A DNA stretch of 64,000 nt. Origin: Mytilinidion resinicola (taxonomy: Eukaryota; Ascomycota; Dothideomycetes; Mytilinidiales; Mytilinidiaceae). Below, piece by piece: positions 34,157 to 46,684 of the stretch; the stretch's first letter is position 1; every line of letters begins with the position of its first letter. A program made the position numbers and the translations under genes. The stretch is from positions 131,484 to 195,483 of the forward strand of contig NW_022985437.1 in NCBI RefSeq assembly GCF_010093595.1, read 5' to 3'. The notes under the pieces were generated by a model. It was not told where the DNA came from, ran no database searches, and saw nothing but the letters and a program-made list of their open reading frames with translations.

Positions 34157-35480
34157 CTACTTTGTCGCATCAAACACAACCTTCTGCGTCTTCATCTTGT
34201 CGAAAAGATCATAGCCTTCCACTGCCTCCGACAGCGGCATGATCTTGTCCGCCATGAATCTGTACACGTTTAGTGCCACGTACAGGGCCACGCTTTGCCT
34301 CGAACAACTCACCCGAGCAGGTGCTGCTTCTGTTTGAGCTTGTCCAAAGCTTGGGGAAATATCGACCGCACGGGACATCTGCCCATTTGGACCCGTATGT
34401 TCTTGCCATACGCTTCGGTGCCGGTCCAAGGTATCTGCACGTGAATCAGCTCGTGATTCGAGAATGGTATGCAAGTGGTCATACCTCGCCGTTGTGCACA
34501 CCGACGCTACTGATGATACCCCATGGCCTGAGTAGCTCAAACCCCATCCTCAGAGCTGGGCTGAGCCCAACGACCTCAATGACCACGTCGGCGCCACGAC
34601 CATCGGTGAGCTCCTTGACCCGCTTGTCGAGGCCTTCACGGTCTTTCTGGAAATTCCACGGCTCCGCGCCTAGCGACTTTGCGAGACCCAGGCGCGACTC
34701 GATCGAATCAACTGCAAGCAAGTGCTTCGGTTTGTAGTCCTCTGCATTAATCAGGGCACAGAGACCTACAGGGCCACAGCCAATCACAATAACAGTTGAC
34801 TCGGCAATCTGCGATTTACTCAGCTCTTTGAAAGCGTTGTGCGCAGCGAAGTATCCAGTTGGGAATATGTCGGCCATGAGGACCAACGCATCATCCGAGA
34901 TGTCGCTGGTTGCTTTCATGACTGTGGCATCGGCCAATGGTACTCGTACCTATCCAGATATTAGGTAGTGCTGCTGATACTCGATCCTGGAATGGGCACC
35001 ATACGTATTCAGCCTGTGCTCCATCCAGGCCTGCACTCCCGAACAGTAAAGACTTTGTGCATCGTGATGAGAAACCGTTCTTGCAGTAGAAGCATTCGCC
35101 ACTAAAGACGTCAATGGTTATTAGAAGTGAGCGAGCAACCGGCTTACCATGAAGCAGTGAAAGGCGAGACAACGTGGTCACCTTTCTTCACAGTTTTCAC
35201 ATTACTACCAACATCCTCCACTGTTCCAGTAAACTCGTGTCCCATAATAAATCCAGTGGAACTTGGCTGGTGTCCGCGGAAGACATGAAGCTCGCTAGAA
35301 ACGGGGAAGGCTAAAGTCAGAATTGTCAAACAGGCTGTTGATCGATGATATAACATACCTTCCGCATAGTGCTGTCTTCCCCACCTTGACAACTATATCC
35401 GACTCCTCCTGGATCTTTGGAATTGGCCGATCTTCAACCACTACCTTTCCTGGCCCTTTGAACACAACAGCACGCATCAT
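34157..35480 (-). CDS. Zinc-containing alcohol dehydrogenase (MDR family)
   Basis: Six exons, 35480-35359, 35294-35148, 35101-35005, 34949-34485, 34434-34313 and 34259-34157, give 351 aa (350 if the second of two adjacent ATGs is used). The catalytic zinc site is visible as LCGSELHVFRGH and MGHEFTG. The structural zinc site is complete: CGECFYCKNGFSSRC (C-x2-C-x2-C-x7-C). The nucleotide-binding fold has VIGCGPVGLCA. The C-terminus ends VVFDATK. Family knowledge: these enzymes oxidise alcohols or polyols with NAD(P); the closest type by motif is the glutathione-independent/threonine-like MDR branch, but the substrate is unknown. All six junctions are GT-AG and phase-consistent. Confidence 0.93.
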
Positions 35481-36050
35481 CGTTGCTCTCAATAAAGTTA
35501 CTACTAGAAAGAAAGCGGAAGGCCTTGACGAGAGAAACCAAAGACTCCACCTCAAAGGAGGGTGAGGAGAGTTGTATATCCACTATTGTGACGCCACTAG
35601 AACAAGAAAAGAAGATCAGGGCGTGGTCCCATGCCGCGGCAGTCTGTGCGGGGTAGTTTCCGCTGCAACTCGATGAGGAACATACCAGACAAGGACATAA
35701 CAGTGGTATACATGCACATTATTGGCTAGGCAGACAGAATATAGTACTTAATGTATAATGGGCTTGACAAATCAAACTACCTCCTACCTACCATGCCATA
35801 TGCTGTACCTGCAGCCTCTCGTCGTCCCATTGCTCAGAAGAGGCCGCACAATCGACCGACGACTCATATTGACGGTATATTCAGCATCCAATTAACTCCT
35901 AGAGCTCCCATGCCTGCCGAGTGTCCTGAAAAATTCCCACGAGTGTCCTGTCATGTCCAAACTCCAGTCCTGATGCTTGCCATACGCCAATGGGCGGCTA
36001 AATGCCAATTTCTCTGTGTTTCCAGCTACTAACAACCCCATTCCGTCACG
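35481..36050. other. Intergenic: alcohol dehydrogenase promoter, Yippee 3' side
   Basis: About 570 bp. No gene is supported; the dehydrogenase promoter should lie at the left side. Confidence 0.5.
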
Positions 36051-36470
36051 TTACGACACTGAGCAGAGCATCTCGGCCTCGAGGATGTACTTGCCCTCCT
36101 TGTACTTCTCGGACGCTTCGTAGGCCTTGTCGTACTTCCAGCCCACCGTGACATTGCACTGCCGGCACTGGATGTCCCGCACGACATGGCGGCCGGTTGT
36201 CATGTTCCGCTCGCTCGGATCGCTCTCGATGATGTTGACCACCGAGTCGAAGAGGTAGGCTTTGCCGTGCTGGCCTCGAAAGTTCTGTCAAGCATAGTGG
36301 CGGTTAGCTACGTCGGAGAAAGCGGGGAAAGAAGGGGACTGCTCGAACAAACACGGATGAGGAGCACTAACCCGACTGATGATATCGTCATGGTTCGAGA
36401 GATGGGTCTTACAGTCCTTGCAACCGTAGATCCTGTCTGAGTCGAGGTACACGTTGTATGCTAGTCCCAT
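36051..36470 (-). CDS. Yippee-family zinc-binding protein
   Basis: Two exons, 36470-36372 and 36284-36051, give 110 aa, the normal size for the family. The two zinc-binding CxxC pairs are present: YGCKDCKTHLSNHDDI in exon 1 and IQCRQCNVTVGWKYDKAYE in exon 2. Other family hallmarks are GQHGKAYLF and YKEGKYILEAEM. Family knowledge: Yippee proteins (yeast Moh1, mammalian YPEL) are small beta-fold zinc proteins linked with cell growth and with the GID/CTLH degradation machinery. Divergent from the TPR-DnaJ gene, with about 1 kb between starts. Confidence 0.95.
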
Positions 36471-37500
36471 GGCGGGGAGAGTCCTGGCGAGAACGCCAGC
36501 AGAAGGGCAGTATTGGTTGTGAGAGACTCAACAAGAGAGAGCCTTCAGCAGTGGTTATTGAGGCACTGGCGGTGCAGATGACGAGGGCGGCCGGTTGTCC
36601 ACCGGAAGCGTGGCTGATGGGTGATGAGGAGCACACGGGGCCACCGAGCAGATGACCAGGCGAGTATTGTCAGACGGGCAGAGAAGGCCCGGGAATCCTG
36701 AAATTTAGCTTGGATGCACCTGAAGAGGGGCTGTTGTCACTAAGGCAAGAGTGAGGTCAACGGCACCAGCGGGGAGCAGCTTGAGCTTGGGCAACCTGGG
36801 AAGAGCTCGGGCTTGGGGATCACGTGCGGACAAGGCGAGTGGTGAGAGGCTGCGGCATGAGGTTGAAAGAGAGTTAGCTGATTCAAAGGGCGGCTGTATA
36901 TGACGAGGCAGGCAAGAGCTTGCTGGCAACTGGTGATGATGCATGAATGGTACCCGGTTCAATCGGCCTGGACGTGGCAGCAATGCTCGGCTGCAACCAG
37001 CATCTGAATGCTCCGGTGTCAACAGCAGACGCGGGGCAGATATAAACACACACCTGGGTACAATCGGCGAGGTGAGACAGCAGCCTCGAGAGCGAGGTCA
37101 GGGGCCATCCATATTGCGTGAGGTCGGGCATTGGACGCCGTGGAAACGGTCTTTCACGGTTCGAAGTGCTTTGACGCATGATCAACCCTGAACGACAGGT
37201 ATATTGGCCATTTCGACACGCCTGATTACGCGCTGCCCTCAGACGGCGGCAGCCCGTGACTGCTGCAGACAACGCGCACTGGGTGGTGCAGCGAGTGAGC
37301 TGGCGCAGAGCTGCGCGGCGGCTCAACTCCCAGCCCTCAGCATTGTTTTGCGCGATTCCAGGAAAACCGCCTAGAAGGTTCCACCGGCCGCCTAGGTAAT
37401 GCCCACCAGCCTGAAGCGACACCAACTCTACGCCAATTTAGGTTTCCTTCTACCACCACCTTCCCAGCAGTTAGTGCCGTAGTGTGTCACCTCAGGCCCG
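36471..37500. promoter_or_regulatory. Divergent promoter region: Yippee and TPR-DnaJ genes
   Basis: About 1.03 kb between two divergent ATGs. GC-rich overlapping frames here are not coding. No specific site could be defined. Confidence 0.4.
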
Positions 37501-39805
37501 ATGGTTCTTCCCTCCCTCTTCGCCAAAAACAAGAAGAAACACCACGACCCGCACTCCAACATTCACCCGCCTGCCCAGGGCACCCCTCCCTCGTCACCCG
37601 AGAAAAAGTCGTTCCCGCGCCTGGCCAAAGACAAGGACCGCGACCGCGATCGGGACCGCCGCCCCAACTCCACCCACTCCAGCAAAAATTATTCCAAATC
37701 CTCCCGATACGACCGCGACTCGCACCCCCTCAACCTCCCGCCCGACGAGCTGAGACGGCTCTCGGCGCTGTCGACCATGAGCGACCATGGCACTCCGCAG
37801 CCCATGGACGTCGACCGCGAGTTCACCTCGTCCCCAGTGCCCTCGAGCCCGGCCACCGCTCCCCAGGCACCCGGGGCCTTTCCGAAGACCGCCTCAAATG
37901 GCACCAGCGAAGAGCAGGAGACCGGCCCACGGCCTCCACCTCACCGATATACCACCAGTCCGCCGCCGCAGTCACAGCCCGCACCGCAGGCTCAGTCAGC
38001 GCCTGGCCCACCCGCAGTAGATGCGGAGGCATGCAAGGCCTCGGGGAACAAGTTTTTCAAGGCGCGGGAGTACCAGAAGGCCATTGATGAATACTCAAAG
38101 GGTGAGGGCCGCTTCCATTCTCCAGCTATTTCGGGATTCGGCTGCTGCCTGCCAACATATTGTCACACAAAAACATCTATACTGGAATCTTGAAGCTAAT
38201 TGATTATATAAAGCAATCGACGCTGCTCCCAAAAATGCCACCTATTACTCCAACCGAGCCGCCGCCCTCATGTCCGCCAACCGCTTTGTCGAGGCCCTGG
38301 AGGACTGCAAAGTAGCCGATGAGCTTGATCCGCACAACATGAAGATACTACTCCGGCTTGGACGCCTGTATACCAGTCTCGGGAGGCCCGACGAGGCTTT
38401 GGCAGTGTTTGCACAGATCGAACCTCCGGCTTCGGTCAAGGACAAGCAGCCTGCAGTGAGCATGAAACAGCACATCAAGCAGGCTGAGGAACTGCTGCGG
38501 ACCGGAACTTCAGGATCAATGGTCATACATGCTCTCGATCAGGCTGAAAGAGGCCTTGGATTTACCGCAGAGAAGCCGAGAAAGTGGAGGCTGATGCGGG
38601 GAGAGGCATACTTGAAGATGGGCAACGTCAACGCACTTGGAGATGCACAGAACGTGGTCATCTCATTACTACAGAAGAATGCACAAGATCCCGATGCTTT
38701 GGTGCTACGAGGTCGCATTTATTATGCTCAAGGAGACAACGATAGTGCCATTAAGCACTTCCGCAGAGCTTTGGACTGTGATCCAGACTTCACGGCCGCG
38801 GTGAAGTATCTGCGAATGGTGCAGAAGCTGGACCGCATGAAGGAGGAGGGCAACGCTTCTTTCAAGGCTGGGCGACTCCAAGAGGCAGTGGGCAAGTATA
38901 CCGAAGCGCTAGAGATTGATCCCTTGAACAAGGGAACGAATTCTAAGATTCTCCAAAATCGAGCTCTCTGTTACACAAGGGTAAGAATGCCTGTCTTGGT
39001 TTGGTCTATCGATCTCAGAGACTAATCGAGTACCACAGCTGAAAAATTACACTGGTGCCATTGCGGACTGCACACGAGCACTCGAGCTCGATCCCTCGTA
39101 CACCAAAGCCAGGAAGACAAAGGCCAAGGCTCTAGGGGAGTCTGGAAACTGGGAGGAGGCCCTTCGGGACCTGAAGGCAATTTATGAGGCCAACCCTCAG
39201 GAACCCGGCATGGCGAAGGAGATTCGGAACGCGGAGCTGGAACTGAAGAAGAGCAAGAGGAAGGACTACTACAAAATCCTCGGTATCGAGAAAGATGCCA
39301 ACGAAACTGAGATTAAGAAGGCGTATCGGAAACTGGCTATTGTACATCACCCAGACAAGAACCCGGATGACGAACAGGCTGCGGACAGATTCAAGGAAAT
39401 TCAGGAGGCGCATGAGACTTTGAGCGATTCACAGTAAGTCATCTAAGCCCCTTTCTTTATACAATCGATACTAAAATTTATCCAGGAAGCGAGCACGATA
39501 TGACAGCGGAGAAGACCTCATTGACCCGTCAGAGATGTTCGGAGGTGGGGGTGGATTTGGCGGCATGGGTGGCGGCGGCGGCGGCGTGCAGATAGACCCT
39601 GAAATGCGTAAGTCAGGCCCATCCGACATTAGGTTTGAACCTCCGACTAACGAAATCAGTATTCAACATGTTTGGTGGTGCCGGTGGTGGGGGTGGTGGT
39701 GGTAGCCCCTTTGGCTTCGCTGGCGCGCAGGGTGGCAGCCCCTTCGGACAGCGCTCTGGCGGGCGGCGAGGGCAGCAATATCCCGGCGGCTTCCCATCAT
39801 TCTAG
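37501..39805 (+). CDS. TPR and J-domain co-chaperone (DNAJC7/TPR2-like)
   Basis: Exons 37501-38101, 38214-38980, 39039-39433, 39486-39607 and 39660-39805 give 676 aa. The first about 170 residues are low-complexity and basic/proline-rich ([12 protein letters not shown]). TPR repeats run from about residue 180 to 520, for example [39 protein letters not shown] and [20 protein letters not shown]. The J domain (about 535-600) has the HPD motif in [12 protein letters not shown] and [21 protein letters not shown] glycine-rich tail with [10 protein letters not shown] ends the protein. Family knowledge: DNAJC7-type proteins bind Hsp70 and Hsp90 through TPRs and stimulate Hsp70 ATPase. The long disordered N-terminus is an addition typical of filamentous fungi. 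Confidence 0.95.
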
Positions 39806-40673
39806 GAGTCTTCCGCAAAGCAGTCCCCACTCCAGCTCATTTGCATATCTTGTTCTTACTAGGTCAGACCCCTCGGAGTTCCGGAAGCTTTTTCAAACCG
39901 GGCCACGCGCCTTTTGCGCCCTCATAGATCAGCCTGGGTTTCGTATCCTAGATCCGCATCTGGATCTGGTGGCTTTGAAGCGAGCATTGCATAGCTTTTC
40001 CGTTGCAGGCACGAGGGGTTGTAGGACACTTTTCTTGTAACAACTCATTCGAGAGATCTAACTAGAGGTTGATAAAGGCGCAACGCCGGTAATAACCAAG
40101 TATGCTTCCATATGTGTTGTGGTGTGGTGTTGTTGAGTTTCACGATCTTGATCTCTGTGCACAATCTTTGGCTACCGTCATAGGTGCTTCTCAGAACACC
40201 TTCAAATTCCTGGAAAAGATGGAACTTGAGCATTTAAAACCATTGGTAAGTTTGCTAGGTTACCTAAGATGGTGATATCTGTGTACTTCCTTATCGAGGT
40301 CGCCTCTCAAGTGAGAGAATCTCTTCATATGTTCTGAAATTTTGTTGAAGCACCTCATGCAGCGGCATGGTACTATATACAGATCATTGTTGCCCTTGCA
40401 CTGTTCATGCTTCTCCGACAGCCCGTACACATCCAGGCACTCATCTTTCTCGCAACACTAGGATGCGAGGCTGGAGCTGGGCGCTTGAAGCGCTTGAGGG
40501 CGGCTTCTTGTTTTGGAGTAACCTTGATCCGACGTCACGTCAACTCCAACGTCCGCTTTCCTCTCAACTTTCTTCTTCTACACCTCACTTCGCCCCCTTC
40601 CAGCAACGCGTACGTCCAAGCGGACATCAGATGTAAGTTCGCTGTACCAGAGGATGGCGAAGAGTTGATTCAG
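39806..40673. other. Intergenic and leader of the next gene
   Basis: About 870 bp. A possible leader intron runs from 40633 (GTAAGT) to an AG near 40673. The stretch near 40335-40358 (GTTGAAGCACCTCATGCAGC) resembles one arm of the fold-back element at 58087-58319. Confidence 0.45.
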
Positions 40674-40844
40674 ATGGCGAAAACAGGAGACGGCGAAGGC
40701 AAGCCGCTGTTGGGCACGCCTCCAAGTTCTCCGCACGACAGCAGCACATCACCACAGTCCTTCCTACTCAGGCCTCGCCATCGACACACGTCTCATAGAT
40801 TCCAGAGCCAGTTGCCCAAACATCCACGCACAAATCATACCTGA
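40674..40844 (+). CDS. Upstream open frame (possible uORF or unresolved N-terminal exon)
   Basis: A 56-codon ATG frame (MAKTGDGEGKPLLGTPPSSP...) stops at TGA 40842-40844, two bases before the ATG of the main frame (TGACGATG). It also stays open upstream to 40407. Protein-like N-terminus, but no donor joins it cleanly in phase to the main frame. It is either a regulatory upstream frame or an exon whose splice sites I missed. Confidence 0.35.
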   Translation: MAKTGDGEGKPLLGTPPSSPHDSSTSPQSFLLRPRHRHTSHRFQSQLPKHPRTNHT

Positions 40845-40846
40845 CG

Positions 40847-41716
40847 ATGAAGCGGGACTGGCACAGCTACCTCGACTGGGACGACCCTGTCCGTAACGCA
40901 GCAACCGAACGAGAAAAACGGATGATCGAGGCCGACATTGCACGTCATCGGCGGGAGTTTGAGGCCGCTCTCCGCGAGCAGAAAATCAAAAAGGAGTATG
41001 AAGAAGGCGAGATATACTCTCACATACCACCGAGCAATGCCGAGCAACTCCCAACACAGTTTGGAAGGACCCTTCATAACTACAACGGAGTACGGAGTAT
41101 CTCGATACCAGCATTCGCAGGCATTGCTCACTTGTCGAATCCGATCGCTCCATCCTTCATGTCTGCCCTCCGTCGGCCGCTAGATACTACCATTTCTATG
41201 GCGCGAGGGGTGGCTAGGCGAGTCCTACCGTTTAGATCGAAGGCGAAGGCGGATCCAGGTCGGCGGAAGCGACCTCAACTCGACACCGACGTGTTTCGGA
41301 ACCGCAACTCTAGCTTTGAGGGTGAAGCCCCACCAACGGCCTCCAATTCTAGCAGGAAGCGACGAAGAATCGACGGCGGCGTGAGTCCCGACACTGGCTT
41401 CGGTGCTCGTAACACCATCTTTGGGTTAGGTATGGTAAAATGTGCGTCATGCTCTCTTCAATGATTCTATCCAAGGGAGTGACACTTTCGGGCTCTCTCG
41501 CCAGCTCTTCATGAAGATGAGCTGTTACTGATGAGTGAATCAGCCATGCCAACGTGGCAGCCGTACCCCAACGCCATCGCTCCAGGGTCGACTCACCTTA
41601 ATCCGATCGTCATTCAAGAGACCATCATCGAAGAGTTGGAGCCGGAGCCCGGCCTCCCACTCCGCCCGAAGACGGAAGAGCCTTTTCATCCCATTATCGA
41701 AATCATCGAGGACTAG
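40847..41716 (+). CDS. Uncharacterised basic protein
   Basis: Two exons, 40847-41441 and 41544-41716, give 255 aa (GTGCGT donor, CAG acceptor, phase 1). N-terminal charged helix (EREKRMIEADIARHRREFEA) with KKEYEEGEIYS, a central region with SFMSALRRPLDTTISMARG, a strongly basic patch (SRKRRRIDGG) that could be a nuclear localisation signal, and an acidic, proline-containing C-terminus (IEELEPEPGLPLRPK). No domain is recognised. The true start may lie upstream (see the adjoining frame). Confidence 0.65.
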
Positions 41717-43015
41717 GCTAGCTCGACTCATGTGGCCGGCACCGAGATCTCCTCTGTAATATATGGGAGGATCTCGAGTCCGGGCGGCCTCTGCACTGTT
41801 CTATTTCCCTCTGTTTGCTTTTCTCAATGGAGCTTCGAGTGTCTAGCTCTCATCTGGTTGACGAAGCGAGTATCCCAGCTTCGGTCGACAGTAATGAATT
41901 CCGAGGTATGGCAGTTTTTCGTTTCAGGAACAGGTTGTTGCCATTTCGATCAAGGCGTCAACGAGACGAAGGGGTTGAGTCTATGGCGTCTGTAAGCTTG
42001 ATCTGCGGCCGTTGAGGGTGGAATCCAATTTGCCATGGTTTTCTTTCAAAGCAAGTAATAGTAATCTTGGCGGATCATGTGGCCTTCCACAACTTCTGCC
42101 TCTGTTCCTCTCGGAAAAGGGTGTATATTATGCGTAGCAGAAATTACGGGATGTAGTGCATGGAAATCATTGGAGATGAAATCCCGCAACATGTGCACAC
42201 TTACCCACCACGTTCGTGGAGCGCTTCAGAACCCTTCCCAAGATCTACATAGTAAGGAAGATGCGGCACTACCTCTCTGCCACTGCGATTGAAGATAGGG
42301 AGTCCTATATTGGCTCTCGTGTGCCATTCTGACCTGCCACTACCACATTTTCTAGGACTGGTGTGAAGGGCCTCTCCAATAACATGCTAACGCCGACTTT
42401 CAAATCGCACGGACTGGCTCCTGTTACCACATCTCAGTGCAACAACTGTAGCGTTACCTCCTTCCTTGCTCTCAATTCAGGGGGGGGGGGGGGGGTCGAG
42501 CAATAACATGCCAAACCCAGCTCCCCTCCCGATCGTGCGGACTGGGGACTTTTAATCGCAACACCGAAACCCAACCTCAAAAATCCAAGTTCCCAAATTC
42601 AAGGCATACATACAGCAAAAAGCCACATGCCAAAGTTGAACACCCGAAATCACACAGCTTACTTCACGCATCACGACAATCAACGCGAAAGAAACTCTTT
42701 ATCTACGCATGGCCTGGAAATGCTCAGTCCCGATAGGGCCTAGCATGTATGGATTATAGCGAGTGTGGGTCTGATATATCTGTCTGTAGTATAACGGTAT
42801 ACCAGACGAATCATAGAAGCAACACCCCGTTGCTAAAAAAAAAACCCAAAAAAAACTACCACCATCATTCATTCATTCAATCAATTTGTCAATTTATCCC
42901 GTTGCCGCAAAACCGTTGCCTGGAAAGCGAATGAATCCGTTCGAAGAGGCCAAGATACGTCATGTGTGCTCACCCACACCCACAGACGCAGAAGCGAAGA
43001 GGTAGAGGTGGGGAT
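41717..43015. other. Convergent intergenic region with G16 run
   Basis: About 1.3 kb between two convergent genes. It contains a 16-G homopolymer at 42480-42495 and A-rich runs at 42834-42856 with a short CATT tandem after it. No gene is supported. Confidence 0.55.
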
Positions 43016-45551
43016 TTACGAGCATATGCCCTCCTGCCCACCGATGGGGCTGGCATCGCACCCGTCGGGGTAGAAGAAAGATGCCACACTGTTCAGTCAT
43101 TAGCACTTCATTGAGGATCAAGAGGGGTAAAGGGGTAAACACTTACGCAATGATAACATAAGCCGCAATTAGCAAGCTGCCTTCTAGGTAATTACTCCGC
43201 CCGTCCAGGACAAGGAAGTTGACTACGAAAGCTGTCACGAAGAGCGAAACAGTCTCGAAGATGTTGAAGTACAGGCTCATGGGCTTGGCCATGCACCAAC
43301 CGAGGATTACAATGACGGGGGTGATGAAGATTGCTGTGGTTGAGTGTAAGTATACTGTTGGAGAAAGAAAAGAAGGAAGAAGGGGGACGGACCAATCTGA
43401 ATACTGCTACCAACAGCAACACCAATAGCCAGATCCATCTTATTCTTTGCAGCGACTGTGACAGCTGTAACGTGCTCGGCGGCATTGCCGACGATAGGCA
43501 AGATAATCAATCCGATAAAGGCTTGGCTGATACCAGTGCTCTCGACCATGGGCTCGATGGCGTCGCTCATGAAGTCGGCGCAGATTGCGACTAAGCCCGT
43601 GCTGATTATTAGCATCATTATGGCTGTAGTGCGTGACATAAGCTCCTCCTCTTCGACCTCTTCGTGTAGGCCAGAATTGACCTGGACTGGGTGAGGTTGC
43701 ACGGGAGCGCGGCTGTTCGATGGTACTTGCGTCAACGGTCTGTTGATGCGGTCAGGGAGGGAGGCGGTCCGGCGGAGACTCCTGGGTCTCCCGGGAGGAA
43801 TTGCGCCTAAGGAGGGAGATCCGGATAATGCTGGGGGTTGCGGGGGATTTGAGAATACATTATTAGACAGCAGAGATGGAAGTGCTGGACGGAGCGCGAA
43901 AGGCCGTTTTGCCTGAGGGAGCTCCATGGCCAAGTCTTCGGCGAAGGCCACCTTAGGCGCAGCAGCGTCATCCGCAACTACCTTGGTCTTGCCTTTGACG
44001 TCGTCCTTCTCGTCGAACTTTTCAGACCCGTGGCTATGCCTCTTGTGCTTCTGCTTGCGGGTCTTCTTCTGGCGCTTCTCGCGCTTGCCGTTGGGTGGAG
44101 AAATAGAGGAGCCGGCCTCGAAGTCGCGCACACGCGGTGCATTATCAAAGCGAGCGATGTCATCAGTGTCCGCTTCATCACCACTCATGATAGCACCGAG
44201 AACCGATTCACGTCGAGAGACAGCTCTCTGTTGATCCTCGATGGCGCTCTCTTGACCGGCTCTCTGGCTTTCAAAGAAGTTTTTGTGGTTCTCGACGGAG
44301 GGCGAGCTCATGACCGAGGGGATAGAATGCGTGTCCTTTGAGCTGGCACTAGACTTACGGCGCTTGCGGTTCCTGAAGGCGCGCTTGAACCTCTTGGCCG
44401 TGGTGTGCGAGCCGGACGATCCGTCCGAGTCGGTGCTGCTCGAGTCTGAAGAACTATCTGATGAGCTTGACGAGTTGAGCATATCCGCGAGGAGACCGGG
44501 ATGGGATTCCTCGTCGATGATGTGCTGTGGAGTACTGGCATACATGTATGCATGAGACTTGAGCTGGAACAAAAGGTAGAGGATGTAGATGAGGAGTAGG
44601 ATGACACTCGTGCCGCGGCTGACTTTGAGAGTCTGCAGGTCGGCCTTCGCATAACTAGCAAACGCGGAGTGGAATGCTGTTGGGAGGAGAAGACTCATGA
44701 CTGCTAGACTGAGCATACAAGCGCTCATCTGGGTAATGGTACTGTTGTAGACCTATCGTGAGTTGTTAGTACCTCGACCAATAGTGACCAGGAAGCTGAC
44801 TGACCTGTTCCTGGTAGCGCAGGCCACCGAGTAGGAATGCCATGCCCAGAATGAGGAGCAAGTTCGCCAAGATGGATCCCAGAAGCGCGGCCTGGACAAC
44901 GCGGATCTGGTTCCCAGCGAGTAAGATGATGAATAGGATCAGTTCAACGGCGTTGCCGAAGGATACATTCAGTAAGGCTCCCAGCGTATCGCCCAGCCTC
45001 GCAGCCACGCTTTCAGTCGCGTGGGCGAGCATTCCGGCTAGGGGAATAATAGCGACAGCGTTCATGGAGAAGATGATGACGGGATTCAACCCGGCGGGCT
45101 TCGTGGCAATGCCAATGGGCACGAAGACCAGCAGCACATTGAGCCAGGTGTAGCACACTGCCTCTTTCAGGTGTGTGCCAAATCGTATCGAGCCATTTTT
45201 CATGCGCGTGGTTAACCCGGGTTTGGCGTCCTTCTCTAGGGCGGAAGTTGTCTCGCCCGCAGCTGCAGCCACGTTATGCGGAGGGGGGGCCGGCGGCGGC
45301 GGCGAAGTCGATGTATTGTCGGCAACATTGTTGCTGTTGGCTTCGCTATTGAGCGTGCCGCTGCCATAGTCGGGCTTCTCAGATGTGTGGTCGACGGCGC
45401 GCGTCGGGGGGGTGCTGCCATTGGTGACGGCGGAATGCGCAGTGGGGAGAATGGAGGTCGGAGTGTCCTTCTTGTGACGTCTCAAGCCATGAGCGTTGAC
45501 CCAGGACTTGATACTGCCTATTTTGCTAGAATCGTCAGAAGGTTGTCCCAT
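43016..45551 (-). CDS. Ca2+/H+ exchanger, vacuolar CAX/VCX1 family
   Basis: Exons 45551-44805, 44752-43393, 43333-43147 and 43088-43016 give 788 aa. A hydrophilic N-terminus of about 125 residues leads to the first half of the exchanger, with the first alpha-repeat motif SFGNAVELILFIILLAGN. The second alpha-repeat has IVGNAAEHVTAVTVAAKNK. Between them lies an unusually long hydrophilic loop (about residues 325-570) that is Ser-rich, then Lys/Arg-rich (REKRQKKTRKQKHKRH). The last exon encodes ASFFYPDG and the short end. Family knowledge: these proteins exchange cytosolic Ca2+ for vacuolar protons. The long loop is typical of filamentous-fungal members and may be a site of phosphoregulation, which is inference. 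Confidence 0.93.
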
Positions 45552-46684
45552 CGAGGTGGTGCCGATTCAGTGGTGTACAGGGCGTTCAGCGTGGGATGGA
45601 GGGGACGAGAGGTAGCAATGTCGCGTGCCAAGCGTCGTGGTGGCTAGCTAGTAATCCGAGAAGCAGGGAATGCCGCAATCCGCAGCGCGGGTGCCAGCCT
45701 GAGCAGCTCGCCAGCGTTTGCACGCTGTTTGATTTGTGCGCGCCCGTCCGGGAGCAGCGTGCCGTCATCTCGTCTCCACTGCAGCATGACTCGCACGATC
45801 TGATTGCCCTATCCAGCGTTGCCACAGCACCGCCACATCTCGCTCTCACAGCCACACGCGTTCTGGAGACGTCGCGTCATGCGGGGATCGCGGTTCTGCG
45901 TACCGACCAGTAGCCACACATGCCACATAGCCATATCAGATCCATCACGAGTGCGGCACAGCAGAGAGATAGCAGCCAACTCTGACATAGCATCTTCTTA
46001 CATCACCATGAGCACTGGCCCAGGAGCGAAACGACGATCTAGGTAGCCTGTGAGCCCAGCCGCAGGGCGCAACCGTGGCACTAACCACCACGCTTCATTT
46101 TCCTACTCGCCCTCCTTTCGTTAATATTCTAGCCGCTACTACACTTGGTACCGTGCTGGCTCCTCCTGTTCTCGATCCGTCTGCCGTTCTTTTCGTGGTA
46201 CCAACCAACGCCCATCCTACACATATACACCTGAGTTTGACAGGTCGGCTTGGAGACAGCGTAGCACAGCTTGTCGCCGTTCAAATGTTCCTTGGTCGTG
46301 ACTTGACCCCACTCGTATAAGAATAGGGCCCACGTGCAGCACAAGTAGCAAGCCTAACAAACCCAATCACGGCGACGAACTCGAATATCCACGTTGAACT
46401 TCACATTAGATATTCTTGGGGTTCGAAACAGAGAGGGCTCTTCACCCATATTATACGTTCTGACTAATTCTCCGACCATTGTTACCCCACCGCTCGCTAA
46501 ACACGTAATGCCCCCGTACTCCGGACAAGGATTCTATGCACCCGTGGTATCCTCACCGTGGAGCGCGCTCGCTACTAATACAACCGAGTCTAAAACACCC
46601 ACACTTATCCATGTTACCAACCCAGCCACGCAGCCAAACCGACCCCGCAATGCATGAATGCAAACAACTGTCCTGTGCCGAAAT
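45552..46684. other. Intergenic: exchanger promoter and LMBR1 gene 3' side
   Basis: About 1.13 kb; short frames only. The exchanger promoter should lie next to 45552. Nothing else is seen. Confidence 0.5.

Noticed and set aside
36883..37425. 180-codon minus-strand frame
   Set aside because: It lies in the divergent promoter region, has low-complexity composition, and no motif.
45175..45647. Plus-strand frames opposite the exchanger N-terminus
   Set aside because: Shadows of the minus-strand coding exon; composition is explained by its GC-rich codons.
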